Shown here: piece by piece, positions 47,366-54,518 of the stretch
Layout: each line of letters starts with the position of its first letter
Numbering within the stretch: the stretch's first letter is position 1
Notes under the pieces: generated by a model
Told to the model about the DNA's origin: nothing
Database searches by the model: none
What the model saw: only the letters and a program-made list of their open reading frames with translations
Made by a program: the position numbers and the translations under genes
Source: an uncultured Lactococcus sp.
Lineage (GTDB): Bacteria; Bacillota; Bacilli; Lactobacillales; Streptococcaceae
Assembly: GCF_934191625.1 (NCBI RefSeq)
Contig: NZ_CAKPUG010000001.1
Span: forward strand, 714,799 to 778,798
Length of the DNA stretch: 64,000 nt
Direction: 5' to 3'

Positions 47366-47535
47366 ATGACTAACGTTGAAAGTGTTTATGATAAGTGTGT
47401 TGGAAAAAATAGGCAAACAACAATATTGTAATCTTTGAGCAAAACGTAAAAGGCGCTCAATATTTACAGAAATTACCAGATGAAAAGAGTTGGAGCTGGT
47501 ACGGTGGATTTGAAGGAATTGTGCGCAAGAAATAA
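47366..47535 (+). pseudogene. Frameshifted small gene, unknown
   Basis: ATG 47366 has a perfect AGGAGG (47355-47360). The frame runs MTNVESVYDKCVGKNRQTTIL to a stop at 47431. In another frame, from 47413, an open stretch continues NNNIVIFEQNVKGAQYLQKL, then PDEKSWSWYGGFEGIVRKK, to a stop at 47535. The composition of the second half looks like real protein. One frameshift between 47413 and 47431 would join them into a protein of about 56 residues. No family recognised. Confidence 0.4.
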
Positions 47536-47716
47536 ATAATGCTCTAGAAACTAGTGAGTTAAGGATACCTTAATATTTTATGTGTTGCTAGGTATGTTTT
47601 TTTCTATACCCTGAATGAGTGATATTGAATTAATTACTCATGGAGAAAAAGTAGAGCAAAAACTACAGTATGCACTTGAAAACTTGTGAATAAATAATTT
47701 TAAGAATGGAGAAGTT

Positions 47717-49651
47717 ATGTCAAAAAAATTAGAAGTTTCTGTATTATCCGAATTACTTAATGCATCTTTGTCTGTAAGTAATATTAACTTTAACAGTATG
47801 AGTGCAAAGATGTCGCTCAAAAATAATCTTCCGCATATTATGCTGAATTATAATAACGGAGCAATTGCTGAGGGACCGTACTCGATGTTAGAGGTAGTTC
47901 CTATGGACGCATTGATCGTCAAAAGAGCTGTTGTTGACACTCTCGATCAAATTGATTTAGAAAAACTCTGCATGAACTTAGAAAGTTCAGCACTACTCAT
48001 TGATGTTGCTTATAATGCTTGTAATGGTATCTATGAGGGGAATGCTCATAAAAATCTGTATCGGTTACGCGTAAATGTTTATGATGCAGTTATTGAATCT
48101 TCAGCTTTAGCTAATAAATTCAAAATTGCTTCAAATGCCATTATCGAAAATTTACTTTATGCCTATGAGCAACTATCTTCTGTTGACAATCTAGACATAT
48201 ATGATTTAAAGTTTTATCTGAAAAGGACCCGTGAAGTTGCTACAGGAATGTCGAGAGCAGCTAAAGACTTATCCGCAAAATTTGATAATCTGAAGCAACA
48301 GACATTTAAAGAAGGCGAAAATGTTGTCGAAGTTGGAAGTAAAAACCTTAAAGAACGAGATCTCTTAGTGAAGAATTTAGCAGATTTTAGAGCGCAGCTC
48401 GATGCATTTAATGTATCAAAAGTACAACTTGAAAAACAAATTGCGGACGCACAAAAACTCTATGAAAAGTATGATAAAGAAGCACGTGCATTGGATGACA
48501 AAGCGAACACAATGGAGATTATTGGAACCGTGATTGGTGGTATAGGTACAATTGCTCAGGGTGTTGGTAATGCTATGTCGGGATATTATGGGGCGAGTAC
48601 ACCGAAAATCAATATTAATTCGAATCCATCATCTCCTTCGGAAAAACCAAAGGAAAAAGAAGCTGCACCACCCACTCCTGATGTGGTTGCACGCGAAAAA
48701 CGTTTGGGTGAAAACAAAGCAGAACTTGATATCTTGGAGCTGAGGATAAAAGATTATCCGCTGCAGCTTGAGAAGTTTGAGAAAGAGAAGCAAGAAAATG
48801 GACGAGCAGCAGACTTGGTAGAAAAAGACATTAAAGCTGTGAAAGAAAATCAGGAGAAAGACAGCCTACGTAAAAAAGTATTGGAAAATGAAATTTCTGC
48901 CGACGAAAGCTACTTGAGGGCAAAATTATTATCAGCAAGTGGTGCTGCTATAGGTGATGTTTCGAAAGAGTTAGAAGAGCGTTTATCCAATCTAGGAAAT
49001 AATGCAAGAAGTGCAGCAGCTGCAAAAGATAAATTAGCAGAACAAATGTTGAGCTTGAAATTTGAGTTGGAGAATAAAAACACAGAGAACTTAGCTCGAA
49101 TTGCGGAGTTTACTGGGAAAATCAAAAACACAAATATTAACATTATCGATACGGAGGTGGTAATCAACTCACTACAATTAGCCGTCACTTGTTTGTCAAC
49201 GGTGGGATCAACTCTAGCAACAGTAGCAATGTTTTGGGAGTCAATCGAAGCTGCATGTGCAAACTTATCTGATGATGTTGCTCTATCTGCATTAGAAAGA
49301 AAAATAGAAGCTAAAGAAGAACACTTAGCAGAACTCGTAAAATATGCAACAACAAACACACAGTTTAATCGTCAATGGTTTACGATGGCTTCCAAATGGC
49401 AGGCTTTGTATATGGTGTTCGAAGCTTATCTTATTTCTTCAAATGAAGCTAAAAAGACTCTAGATATTTCTTTTCTTCGTCCTGAAGATGACCCACGAAA
49501 ACATTGGAAATTAGCGCAGGAACTTGCTGCAAGTTTGGAAGAGGCACTACAGGTGACCTTGCGCACTTCTCAAAGTAAAAATGAAGATTTTAAAAAACGT
49601 GTAGAATTAGCACAAAAAGCTAAAGAAAAGATGTTAGAAGAGTTCTTCTAA
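47717..49651 (+). CDS. Large coiled-coil protein with glycine-rich hydrophobic insert; possible pore-forming toxin subunit
   Basis: 644 residues, no signal peptide. About residues 1-190 are helical and mixed; 195-265 coiled coil; 266-293 a hydrophobic Gly-rich segment (MEIIGTVIGGIGTIAQGVGN and on); 294-325 Pro/Ser-rich linker; 325-400 and 415-475 coiled coil; 482-512 a second hydrophobic stretch (VVINSLQLAVTCLSTVGSTL and on); then helices to the end. Long helices flanking hydrophobic hairpins are the plan of alpha-helical pore-forming toxins such as the XaxAB/YaxAB and Hbl/Nhe groups. That match is architectural, not by sequence. ATG 47717 follows GGAG by 7 bases. The next gene, 13 bases on, is a smaller coiled-coil protein. 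Confidence 0.5.
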   Translation: MSKKLEVSVLSELLNASLSVSNINFNSMSAKMSLKNNLPHIMLNYNNGAIAEGPYSMLEVVPMDALIVKRAVVDTLDQIDLEKLCMNLESSALLIDVAYNACNGIYEGNAHKNLYRLRVNVYDAVIESSALANKFKIASNAIIENLLYAYEQLSSVDNLDIYDLKFYLKRTREVATGMSRAAKDLSAKFDNLKQQTFKEGENVVEVGSKNLKERDLLVKNLADFRAQLDAFNVSKVQLEKQIADAQKLYEKYDKEARALDDKANTMEIIGTVIGGIGTIAQGVGNAMSGYYGASTPKININSNPSSPSEKPKEKEAAPPTPDVVAREKRLGENKAELDILELRIKDYPLQLEKFEKEKQENGRAADLVEKDIKAVKENQEKDSLRKKVLENEISADESYLRAKLLSASGAAIGDVSKELEERLSNLGNNARSAAAAKDKLAEQMLSLKFELENKNTENLARIAEFTGKIKNTNINIIDTEVVINSLQLAVTCLSTVGSTLATVAMFWESIEAACANLSDDVALSALERKIEAKEEHLAELVKYATTNTQFNRQWFTMASKWQALYMVFEAYLISSNEAKKTLDISFLRPEDDPRKHWKLAQELAASLEEALQVTLRTSQSKNEDFKKRVELAQKAKEKMLEEFF

Positions 49652-49664
49652 AGAAAGGAAAAAA

Positions 49665-50588
49665 ATGACAACATCAATATTTTTAAACCAACTAACACAG
49701 TTGAGTAAGGTGACATATGATTTTTCACCATTAAAAAATAAGTCAGCTTTTCAAAGTAATCTTCCTCCTTCCTTTTCGCCTCATTTGATTTCTGCACAGC
49801 TTTTGGAAGAAACAGAAGCTATATCTCATAAGGATTTGATTAAACGTGTGGGTGAAGCAGTACAAGCGGGCGAAGAACTTCTGGAACAGTATGAGTGCGT
49901 AAAAGAAATGCTTGTAGATACAGGATCAGAAAATGCAGCAAAAAAATCTCAAAATGCTTCACAGATAGAGCGCAATAATAAAAGAAAGGGAGAACTAAAT
50001 GCATTAATAGAGGCACAGACAATAGAAATTGACAGCTATGTATTAAAAGAAAAGAAACTGAATGATGACAGAGCTTGGTTTGATAGAAAACACAAGGAAA
50101 TAGAGGACCGAAAGAAAAGTGGTAACAACTATATCCCGTTTTATGGTATTGACTATGCAATAAAAACGAATAAGATGGTAGATGACTATAATCGAAAGCT
50201 GAGAGCTTGGGAAATATTAGAAAGTGATGTAAGTGGGCAGAGACCAAAATATTTGGAAAATGTTCAAAAAAAAGAGAGCTTTCTAGCCGAGGTCGCACGT
50301 CTGACTTCCGACAATATCCGTCTAGAAGGAGAAAACCCTCATATCCTTAACCTGCTTGATATTGTAAATGCAATGATTGTAGCTCTTCAAAGCTTTGTGT
50401 TAGAAGCGAACAGGATTATAGATAGTTTACGATATGCTAGTCCCAGAGCGGAAAGAGAGCTGGATTTGTGTGTGACGAATGCTTTTCAAGAAATAGAGAG
50501 TTTACAAAATAATTTGAAAGTAAAGCTGGATCAAAATAAAGAGAAACTTCCAAGTAAAGTTCAAGAGACTCTGAAGAAAATCATTTGA
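49665..50588 (+). CDS. Smaller coiled-coil partner protein
   Basis: 307 residues, no signal peptide. Residues 45-85 helical, 90-150 highly charged coiled coil, a short hydrophobic break NNYIPFYGIDYAIKT (about 154-168), coiled coil 170-222, a hydrophobic helix ILNLLDIVNAMIVALQSFVL (227-246) and a helical tail. The helix-hydrophobic turn-helix plan mirrors the upstream protein. AGAAAGG lies about 8 bases before the ATG and the gap to the upstream gene is 13 bases, so the two are coexpressed, probably as a complex. I recognise no family. Confidence 0.5.
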   Translation: MTTSIFLNQLTQLSKVTYDFSPLKNKSAFQSNLPPSFSPHLISAQLLEETEAISHKDLIKRVGEAVQAGEELLEQYECVKEMLVDTGSENAAKKSQNASQIERNNKRKGELNALIEAQTIEIDSYVLKEKKLNDDRAWFDRKHKEIEDRKKSGNNYIPFYGIDYAIKTNKMVDDYNRKLRAWEILESDVSGQRPKYLENVQKKESFLAEVARLTSDNIRLEGENPHILNLLDIVNAMIVALQSFVLEANRIIDSLRYASPRAERELDLCVTNAFQEIESLQNNLKVKLDQNKEKLPSKVQETLKKII

Positions 50589-50656
50589 CCGCTTCAAAGA
50601 AACAAAAAATTAAAAATTGCACGATAAGTATAAATATAAATTAGAAAGGTAATAAA

Positions 50657-51100
50657 ATGAATAGAATAACATTTTATGCATATGGATCAGGCACCCCAAC
50701 TCCAACTGGAAAGTCTTCATTTGGACATATGTTTTTTCAAATTACAGATGGCACCATTCTTGGTTGGGCTCCTGCAGAGGGCGGTCTCAGCTTAAAAGAT
50801 GATTGTAGTCTAGCAAATGTAGAAGGTACAATTAAGGCCTCATTTTATGTTGGAGATATCACACTATCCGCAATTCAGGGTTTGATAAATAGGTGGCTTA
50901 GAGATGAAAAAGGGTACTGGCCTCTTGTTCAAGATTGCGTCACATTTGTTAAGAGTATTGTTGCGGTAATTAATGCTAACCTTCTAGCGGGTCAAACCCC
51001 ATTTCCAGACACATGGTCCAAATTTCCTAAAAGCGTTATTGAGTCTTTAGCTGCTACAAGCGTTGATCCCGCTTTTCAGGGCCATCAAATTGCTGCGTAA
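50657..51100 (+). CDS. Small protein with permuted NlpC/P60-like His...Cys pattern
   Basis: 147 residues, no signal peptide. SSFGHMFFQITDGTILGW (His24) is followed, about 70 residues later, by LVQDCVTFVKSI (Cys94). In circularly permuted papain-like NlpC/P60 proteins (YaeF/YiiX, LRAT-like) the His strand precedes the Cys helix in just this way, and GxxAEGG-type turns follow the His strand. Candidate activities are a peptidase, amidase or acyltransferase. AAAGG lies 9 bases upstream. It sits behind the two coiled-coil genes on the same strand. Confidence 0.45.
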   Translation: MNRITFYAYGSGTPTPTGKSSFGHMFFQITDGTILGWAPAEGGLSLKDDCSLANVEGTIKASFYVGDITLSAIQGLINRWLRDEKGYWPLVQDCVTFVKSIVAVINANLLAGQTPFPDTWSKFPKSVIESLAATSVDPAFQGHQIAA

Positions 51101-51120
51101 ATTCTGAATTGAAGCAGTTT

Positions 51121-51153
51121 TTAAAAGTTTGTTCATTCAATGGAAACTTTTAA
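51121..51153 (+). promoter_or_regulatory. Leader hairpin before the zinc-finger-like gene
   Basis: TTAAAAGTTT / AAACTTTTAA, a perfect 10-bp stem with a 13-base loop and no T-run; positioned between two genes of the locus. Processing or attenuation element, or weak terminator. Confidence 0.4.
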
Positions 51154-51185
51154 CTCTGGTGATTTGAGATAAGGAGATAATAACA

Positions 51186-51611
51186 ATGGTGAGTTTAACA
51201 GATATAATAAATTTTACTTATACAGATTCTTTAAAAGAAGGTGATGTTATTCAAATTGATGATAACCTAGTATTAGTATCAAATATGACGGGTTCTGGTC
51301 AAGATTCTGGTCACTGGATTAATTTTTGGACAAAGAATGTTGGGTGGAATTCCAGTTCACACCCATTTTGTAGTGTAACAGGTTGCAATAGTACAGGGGG
51401 TCATGGAGGTCATGTAATCGTGGAATTAAATGATGATTTGGATAGGGAGATTAGAGGAATTATACCCTTATGTCCAAACCATAATAATCCAAGCAAACAG
51501 GGACATTTTGAGATAGAAATAGGGAGTACTTTAGTTTGTCATCTTTTCGAGCCCAATGTCCGAAGAAAAAGCACACATGGAATGGTTTTAAGGCCAAGGA
51601 AGCAGCACTGA
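51186..51611 (+). CDS. Small HNH/treble-clef-like Cys/His protein
   Basis: 141 residues. The core FCSVTGCNSTGGHGGHVIVE and, about 15 residues on, IIPLCPNHNN gives the ligand order C62-x4-C67, H73/H76, C96-x2-H99. The pattern resembles HNH-type treble-clef zinc fingers of the GAHV...IVPLCxxxN kind that occur in toxins and effectors. Whether it is a nuclease or only structural is open, since a complete HNH triad is not obvious. The N-terminal 55 residues are mixed with many Asp/Asn. AAGGAG lies about 9 bases upstream. Last gene of the accessory locus. Confidence 0.45.
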   Translation: MVSLTDIINFTYTDSLKEGDVIQIDDNLVLVSNMTGSGQDSGHWINFWTKNVGWNSSSHPFCSVTGCNSTGGHGGHVIVELNDDLDREIRGIIPLCPNHNNPSKQGHFEIEIGSTLVCHLFEPNVRRKSTHGMVLRPRKQH

Positions 51612-51667
51612 TTCTTGAAACTTCTGAAAGTTTAAGCGGATACCAATGTTATTAAGTTAAGCAATAT

Positions 51668-51706
51668 AAAAGCAGGAAGCCCTTTGAGATTTCCTGTTTT
51701 ATTTTA
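51668..51706 (+). terminator. Terminator after accessory locus
   Basis: AAAAGCAGGAA / TTCCTGTTTT with a loop of about 13 bases, then ATTTTA. Confidence 0.65.
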
Positions 51707-52027
51707 GTCTAAGTAAAAAGAACACACTCTTGATAAAATTATTTTAACAATAATAAAACGTCAAAGTGTTATGTATTTCAGAGATGTTCTTTGTATATCA
51801 TCTAACACAATTAAGCGACTGTGATAATATCGGGAATCGTGCTTGTTTTTTCTCAAAAAGCGCCAAGATAGTGAGTAAACAGATGTGAAGATCCCCCTAC
51901 ATAGTGTGAGACTGCTGAAGTTCATTTTTTATTGCAATTCCACTCAATAAACTAAAGTTATCTGAATTGTTTTTTTTTAATATTTCTTAGTAATTATAGA
52001 TGAAAATTTGACATAAAGTTATATAAA

Positions 52028-52036
52028 TGACATAAT
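52028..52036 (+). promoter_or_regulatory. Extended -10 for tagH, near-leaderless
   Basis: TGACATAAT, then ten bases (AGTAACGATT) and ATG 52047; no Shine-Dalgarno. Confidence 0.4.
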
Positions 52037-52046
52037 AGTAACGATT

Positions 52047-53591
52047 ATGATTACAGAAGATGACAAAAAGATAAAAATAAAAGCCAGTTATATTACAAAG
52101 CGTTTTGATTTAATCAATAATAATAAAAAAGGAAGAACTCGGACAAAAGAAGCTTTTTTTCCGAGCGATAAACAAGATTTTTGGGCTTTGCGGAATGTCT
52201 CTTTTGAGCTTTATGATGGTGAAACTATTGGGATTGTTGGACTTAACGGTTCAGGAAAGTCCACACTTTCCAATATTATTTCAGGTCAAATTTCACCAAC
52301 GACAGGTCAAGTGGAAATCAATGGAGAAGTATCCATTATCTCAGCTTCAGCCGGTCTGAATAATAATCTTACAGGGCGTGAAAATATACGTCTAAAAGGG
52401 CTCATGTCAGGCATGACCAAACGTGAGATTGAAGCAAAAATGGACGACATCATCGCTTTTTCTGAACTTAAAGAGTTTATTGATCAACGTGTTAAGACTT
52501 ATTCCTCAGGTATGCGCGCCAAGTTAGGCTTTTCAGTCATGGTTCATCAAGATCCCGATATTATGGTGATTGATGAAGGCTTGGCTACAGGTGACCAAAC
52601 CTTTATTGGTAAATCAAAGAAAAAAATGTTTGAGTTTCGTGAAAAAGGCAAAACGATTTTGTTAGTCTCTCACTCGATTCCCACAATTCGCGAGTGGTCG
52701 GATAAGGTGCTTTGGATTCATTATGGCGCAGTCAAGGCATATGGTCCAGTTGAAGAAGTTCTGCCCCAGTATGAAGCATTTATTCGTTGGTTTAACGATC
52801 TAGAGCGTAAAGACCAAGATGAGTACAAAACAAAAGCTCGCCAAGAGCAATTGTCTTATTCTTTGCAAGAGTATAGAAAAGAACTGGCAGAGTCGAAAGT
52901 CGGGGCGAATCGAAAAGGTAAACGTAGGATTGAGGAACTCACTACAAAAGCAGCCAAGAAGAAGTCAAGTTTATCAACCAAAGTATTATTATCTTTTTCT
53001 GCCCTCGTGCTGATATGGCTGGCTTTGGTCAATACATCTTCGATGTCTTTGAAAAAATCGCTACGAAATCCGCTCGATTTCTTTCAAAATCATTTGTTTC
53101 AGCCCAAAGAATCCTTCTTAGAGCGGCAAAGAGCCACAGGAAACTTACCACCTCAACCTGCAGAAGAAAAACAAGAAGAGCAACACGTTCAAGAAGAAGA
53201 AAAGTTGCCACCGCAAAATGAAACACTAGAAAAAGAAGAAACGCCAGCAGAAGCCGAGCCGAAAATAGCAGAATATCATGTTCAAGTTGGAGATACTTTA
53301 GATGCTATTGTGCTACATTTTAACACCACGATTGAGGAGTTAATGCGCTTAAACCCTGAACAGGATTTAAATATTTTAATAGCTGGACAAGTCCTTAAAG
53401 TTCCAGAAAACCAAGCTTCAGGAGATGGGACTACTGCTATGAGTGAATACAGAGTTCAAGTTGGAGATACTTTGGACAGCATTGCTGCACAGTTTCACAT
53501 CAGCGTTGAGGAACTGATTCAACTTAATCCTACCCAAGATTTGAGTAACTTAACTGTTGACCAAAACCTCACAGTCCCATCAACACCCTAA
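52047..53591 (+). CDS. tagH: Teichoic acid ABC transporter ATPase with C-terminal LysM domains
   Basis: ATPase of the wall teichoic acid exporter TagGH. 514 residues: ABC domain with Walker A GLNGSGKST (65-73), signature SSGMRAKLGFSV, Walker B IMVIDEGLATGD and HSIPTIREW; then a basic coiled stretch, one membrane helix (VLLSFSALVLIWLALVNT, about 318-335), a Pro/Glu-rich linker, and two LysM domains (YHVQVGDTLDAIVLHF and YRVQVGDTLDSIAAQF, about 409-453 and 468-511). The LysM units would sit outside the membrane and bind peptidoglycan. Bacillus TagH also has an extracytoplasmic tail, but not of LysM type as far as I know. Near-leaderless start. Confidence 0.9.
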   Translation: MITEDDKKIKIKASYITKRFDLINNNKKGRTRTKEAFFPSDKQDFWALRNVSFELYDGETIGIVGLNGSGKSTLSNIISGQISPTTGQVEINGEVSIISASAGLNNNLTGRENIRLKGLMSGMTKREIEAKMDDIIAFSELKEFIDQRVKTYSSGMRAKLGFSVMVHQDPDIMVIDEGLATGDQTFIGKSKKKMFEFREKGKTILLVSHSIPTIREWSDKVLWIHYGAVKAYGPVEEVLPQYEAFIRWFNDLERKDQDEYKTKARQEQLSYSLQEYRKELAESKVGANRKGKRRIEELTTKAAKKKSSLSTKVLLSFSALVLIWLALVNTSSMSLKKSLRNPLDFFQNHLFQPKESFLERQRATGNLPPQPAEEKQEEQHVQEEEKLPPQNETLEKEETPAEAEPKIAEYHVQVGDTLDAIVLHFNTTIEELMRLNPEQDLNILIAGQVLKVPENQASGDGTTAMSEYRVQVGDTLDSIAAQFHISVEELIQLNPTQDLSNLTVDQNLTVPSTP

Positions 53592-53615
53592 GATTATAGA
53601 AGAAAGATTTACAAA

Positions 53616-54428
53616 ATGAACAACATTTTGCAGTACTTTAAAGAACAAGTGCGCTACTTCCCTGTAGCTTACAGTATGTCCAGATACAACACCAAAAGTG
53701 CAACCATGCATAACCGTTTTGGACGTGTCTGGGAAATTTTAGACCCCTTATTTCAGTTGGGCGTTTTTTATCTCTTGTTTGGTGTACTTATGAAACGTGT
53801 CATACCTGAAGAATATCCAGTTCTGCCGTGGATGTTTATCGGTTTAGGTGTTTGGGGTCTCATGCAAAAAACGATTGTTTCCGGTGCATTAACCACTTAT
53901 AATCAACTGCGTGCAGCCTCGGTTATGAAATTTCCTGTAAGTATCTTGCCTACGTCAGCCTTTTTTGGTTTTCTGAGCGAATTTTGGATTATGATAATCG
54001 TTGGGACACTAGGAGCGGCATTCAATGGTTTTTTACCTAGCCTCTATCTTCTACAAGGGTTTTATTATTTCATTGCCTTGCTTATTTTCTCTGTCTCGTT
54101 CTCCTTATTGAACGCTACGATTATGATTGTTTTTCCTGACTTAAAATTCTTTTTGAACTATTCATTCCGTTTTTTGATGTTTCTGTCAGGCGCTGTGTTT
54201 TCGATGAGACAGTTCAATCAGATTCCGCAATTTATGTTGCAAGCGCTGATGTTGAATCCTTTTTATTACTTAATTGAGGGTTTTAGAGACGCTATTTTTG
54301 GTACTCAGTGGTTCTGGGAAGTGGATCCTTCGATTATCTTATTCTTTTGGACTCTGACTTTTTTTATCCTTATTTTAGGTACGCACTTGCATTATAAAAT
54401 CCGTGAGCGTATTTCGGACTTTTTGTAG
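53616..54428 (+). CDS. tagG: Teichoic acid ABC transporter permease
   Basis: 270 residues, six membrane helices, ABC-2 type polysaccharide exporter permease. Features include RFGRVWEILDPLFQLGVFYLLFG near the N-terminus, the aromatic-rich RFLMFLSGAVFSMRQF and LNPFYYLIEGFRDAIFG near the end, all typical of TagG/Wzm-type subunits. Lies 24 bases after tagH; together they flip the finished polymer across the membrane. Confidence 0.92.
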   Translation: MNNILQYFKEQVRYFPVAYSMSRYNTKSATMHNRFGRVWEILDPLFQLGVFYLLFGVLMKRVIPEEYPVLPWMFIGLGVWGLMQKTIVSGALTTYNQLRAASVMKFPVSILPTSAFFGFLSEFWIMIIVGTLGAAFNGFLPSLYLLQGFYYFIALLIFSVSFSLLNATIMIVFPDLKFFLNYSFRFLMFLSGAVFSMRQFNQIPQFMLQALMLNPFYYLIEGFRDAIFGTQWFWEVDPSIILFFWTLTFFILILGTHLHYKIRERISDFL

Positions 54429-54518
54429 AAAATGAGAGTCTTTAAAATGACTAAAAAATTGAAAGGCGAGTTTTGAATTATTTATAAATAATTCAAAAAG
54501 TAAGAAAGGGTTTATTCT

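Larger units (their letters stand above)
46882..47716. other. Decayed intergenic region upstream of the coiled-coil gene locus
   Basis: About 830 bases without an intact gene. It holds a terminator, a promoter-like TATAAT (47199-47204) with a cre-like palindrome, a fragment whose reading (SRSAISRTLNRGKL, about 47293-47334) looks vaguely like a helix-turn-helix, a frameshifted small gene (47366-47535), and a 24-codon fragment at 47615-47689 lacking a ribosome site. This is typical of gene decay at the edge of an accessory island. Confidence 0.5.
51612..52046. other. Intergenic region between accessory locus and teichoic acid cluster
   Basis: No gene seen. A terminator lies at 51668-51706. The rest is AT-rich, with T8 at 51970-51977 and a likely extended -10 (TGACATAAT) at 52028-52036 for tagH. 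Confidence 0.5.

Noticed and set aside
47615..47689. 24-codon frame before the large coiled-coil gene
   Set aside because: No Shine-Dalgarno and too short; treated as remnant DNA.
48910..49359. 149-codon minus-strand frame inside the large coiled-coil gene
   Set aside because: Low-information reverse frame of a coding sequence, with no start signals.
49840..50298. 152-codon minus-strand frame inside the smaller coiled-coil gene
   Set aside because: It is the mirror of a Lys/Glu-rich coiled-coil coding strand, giving a Ser/Phe/Leu-rich artefact.
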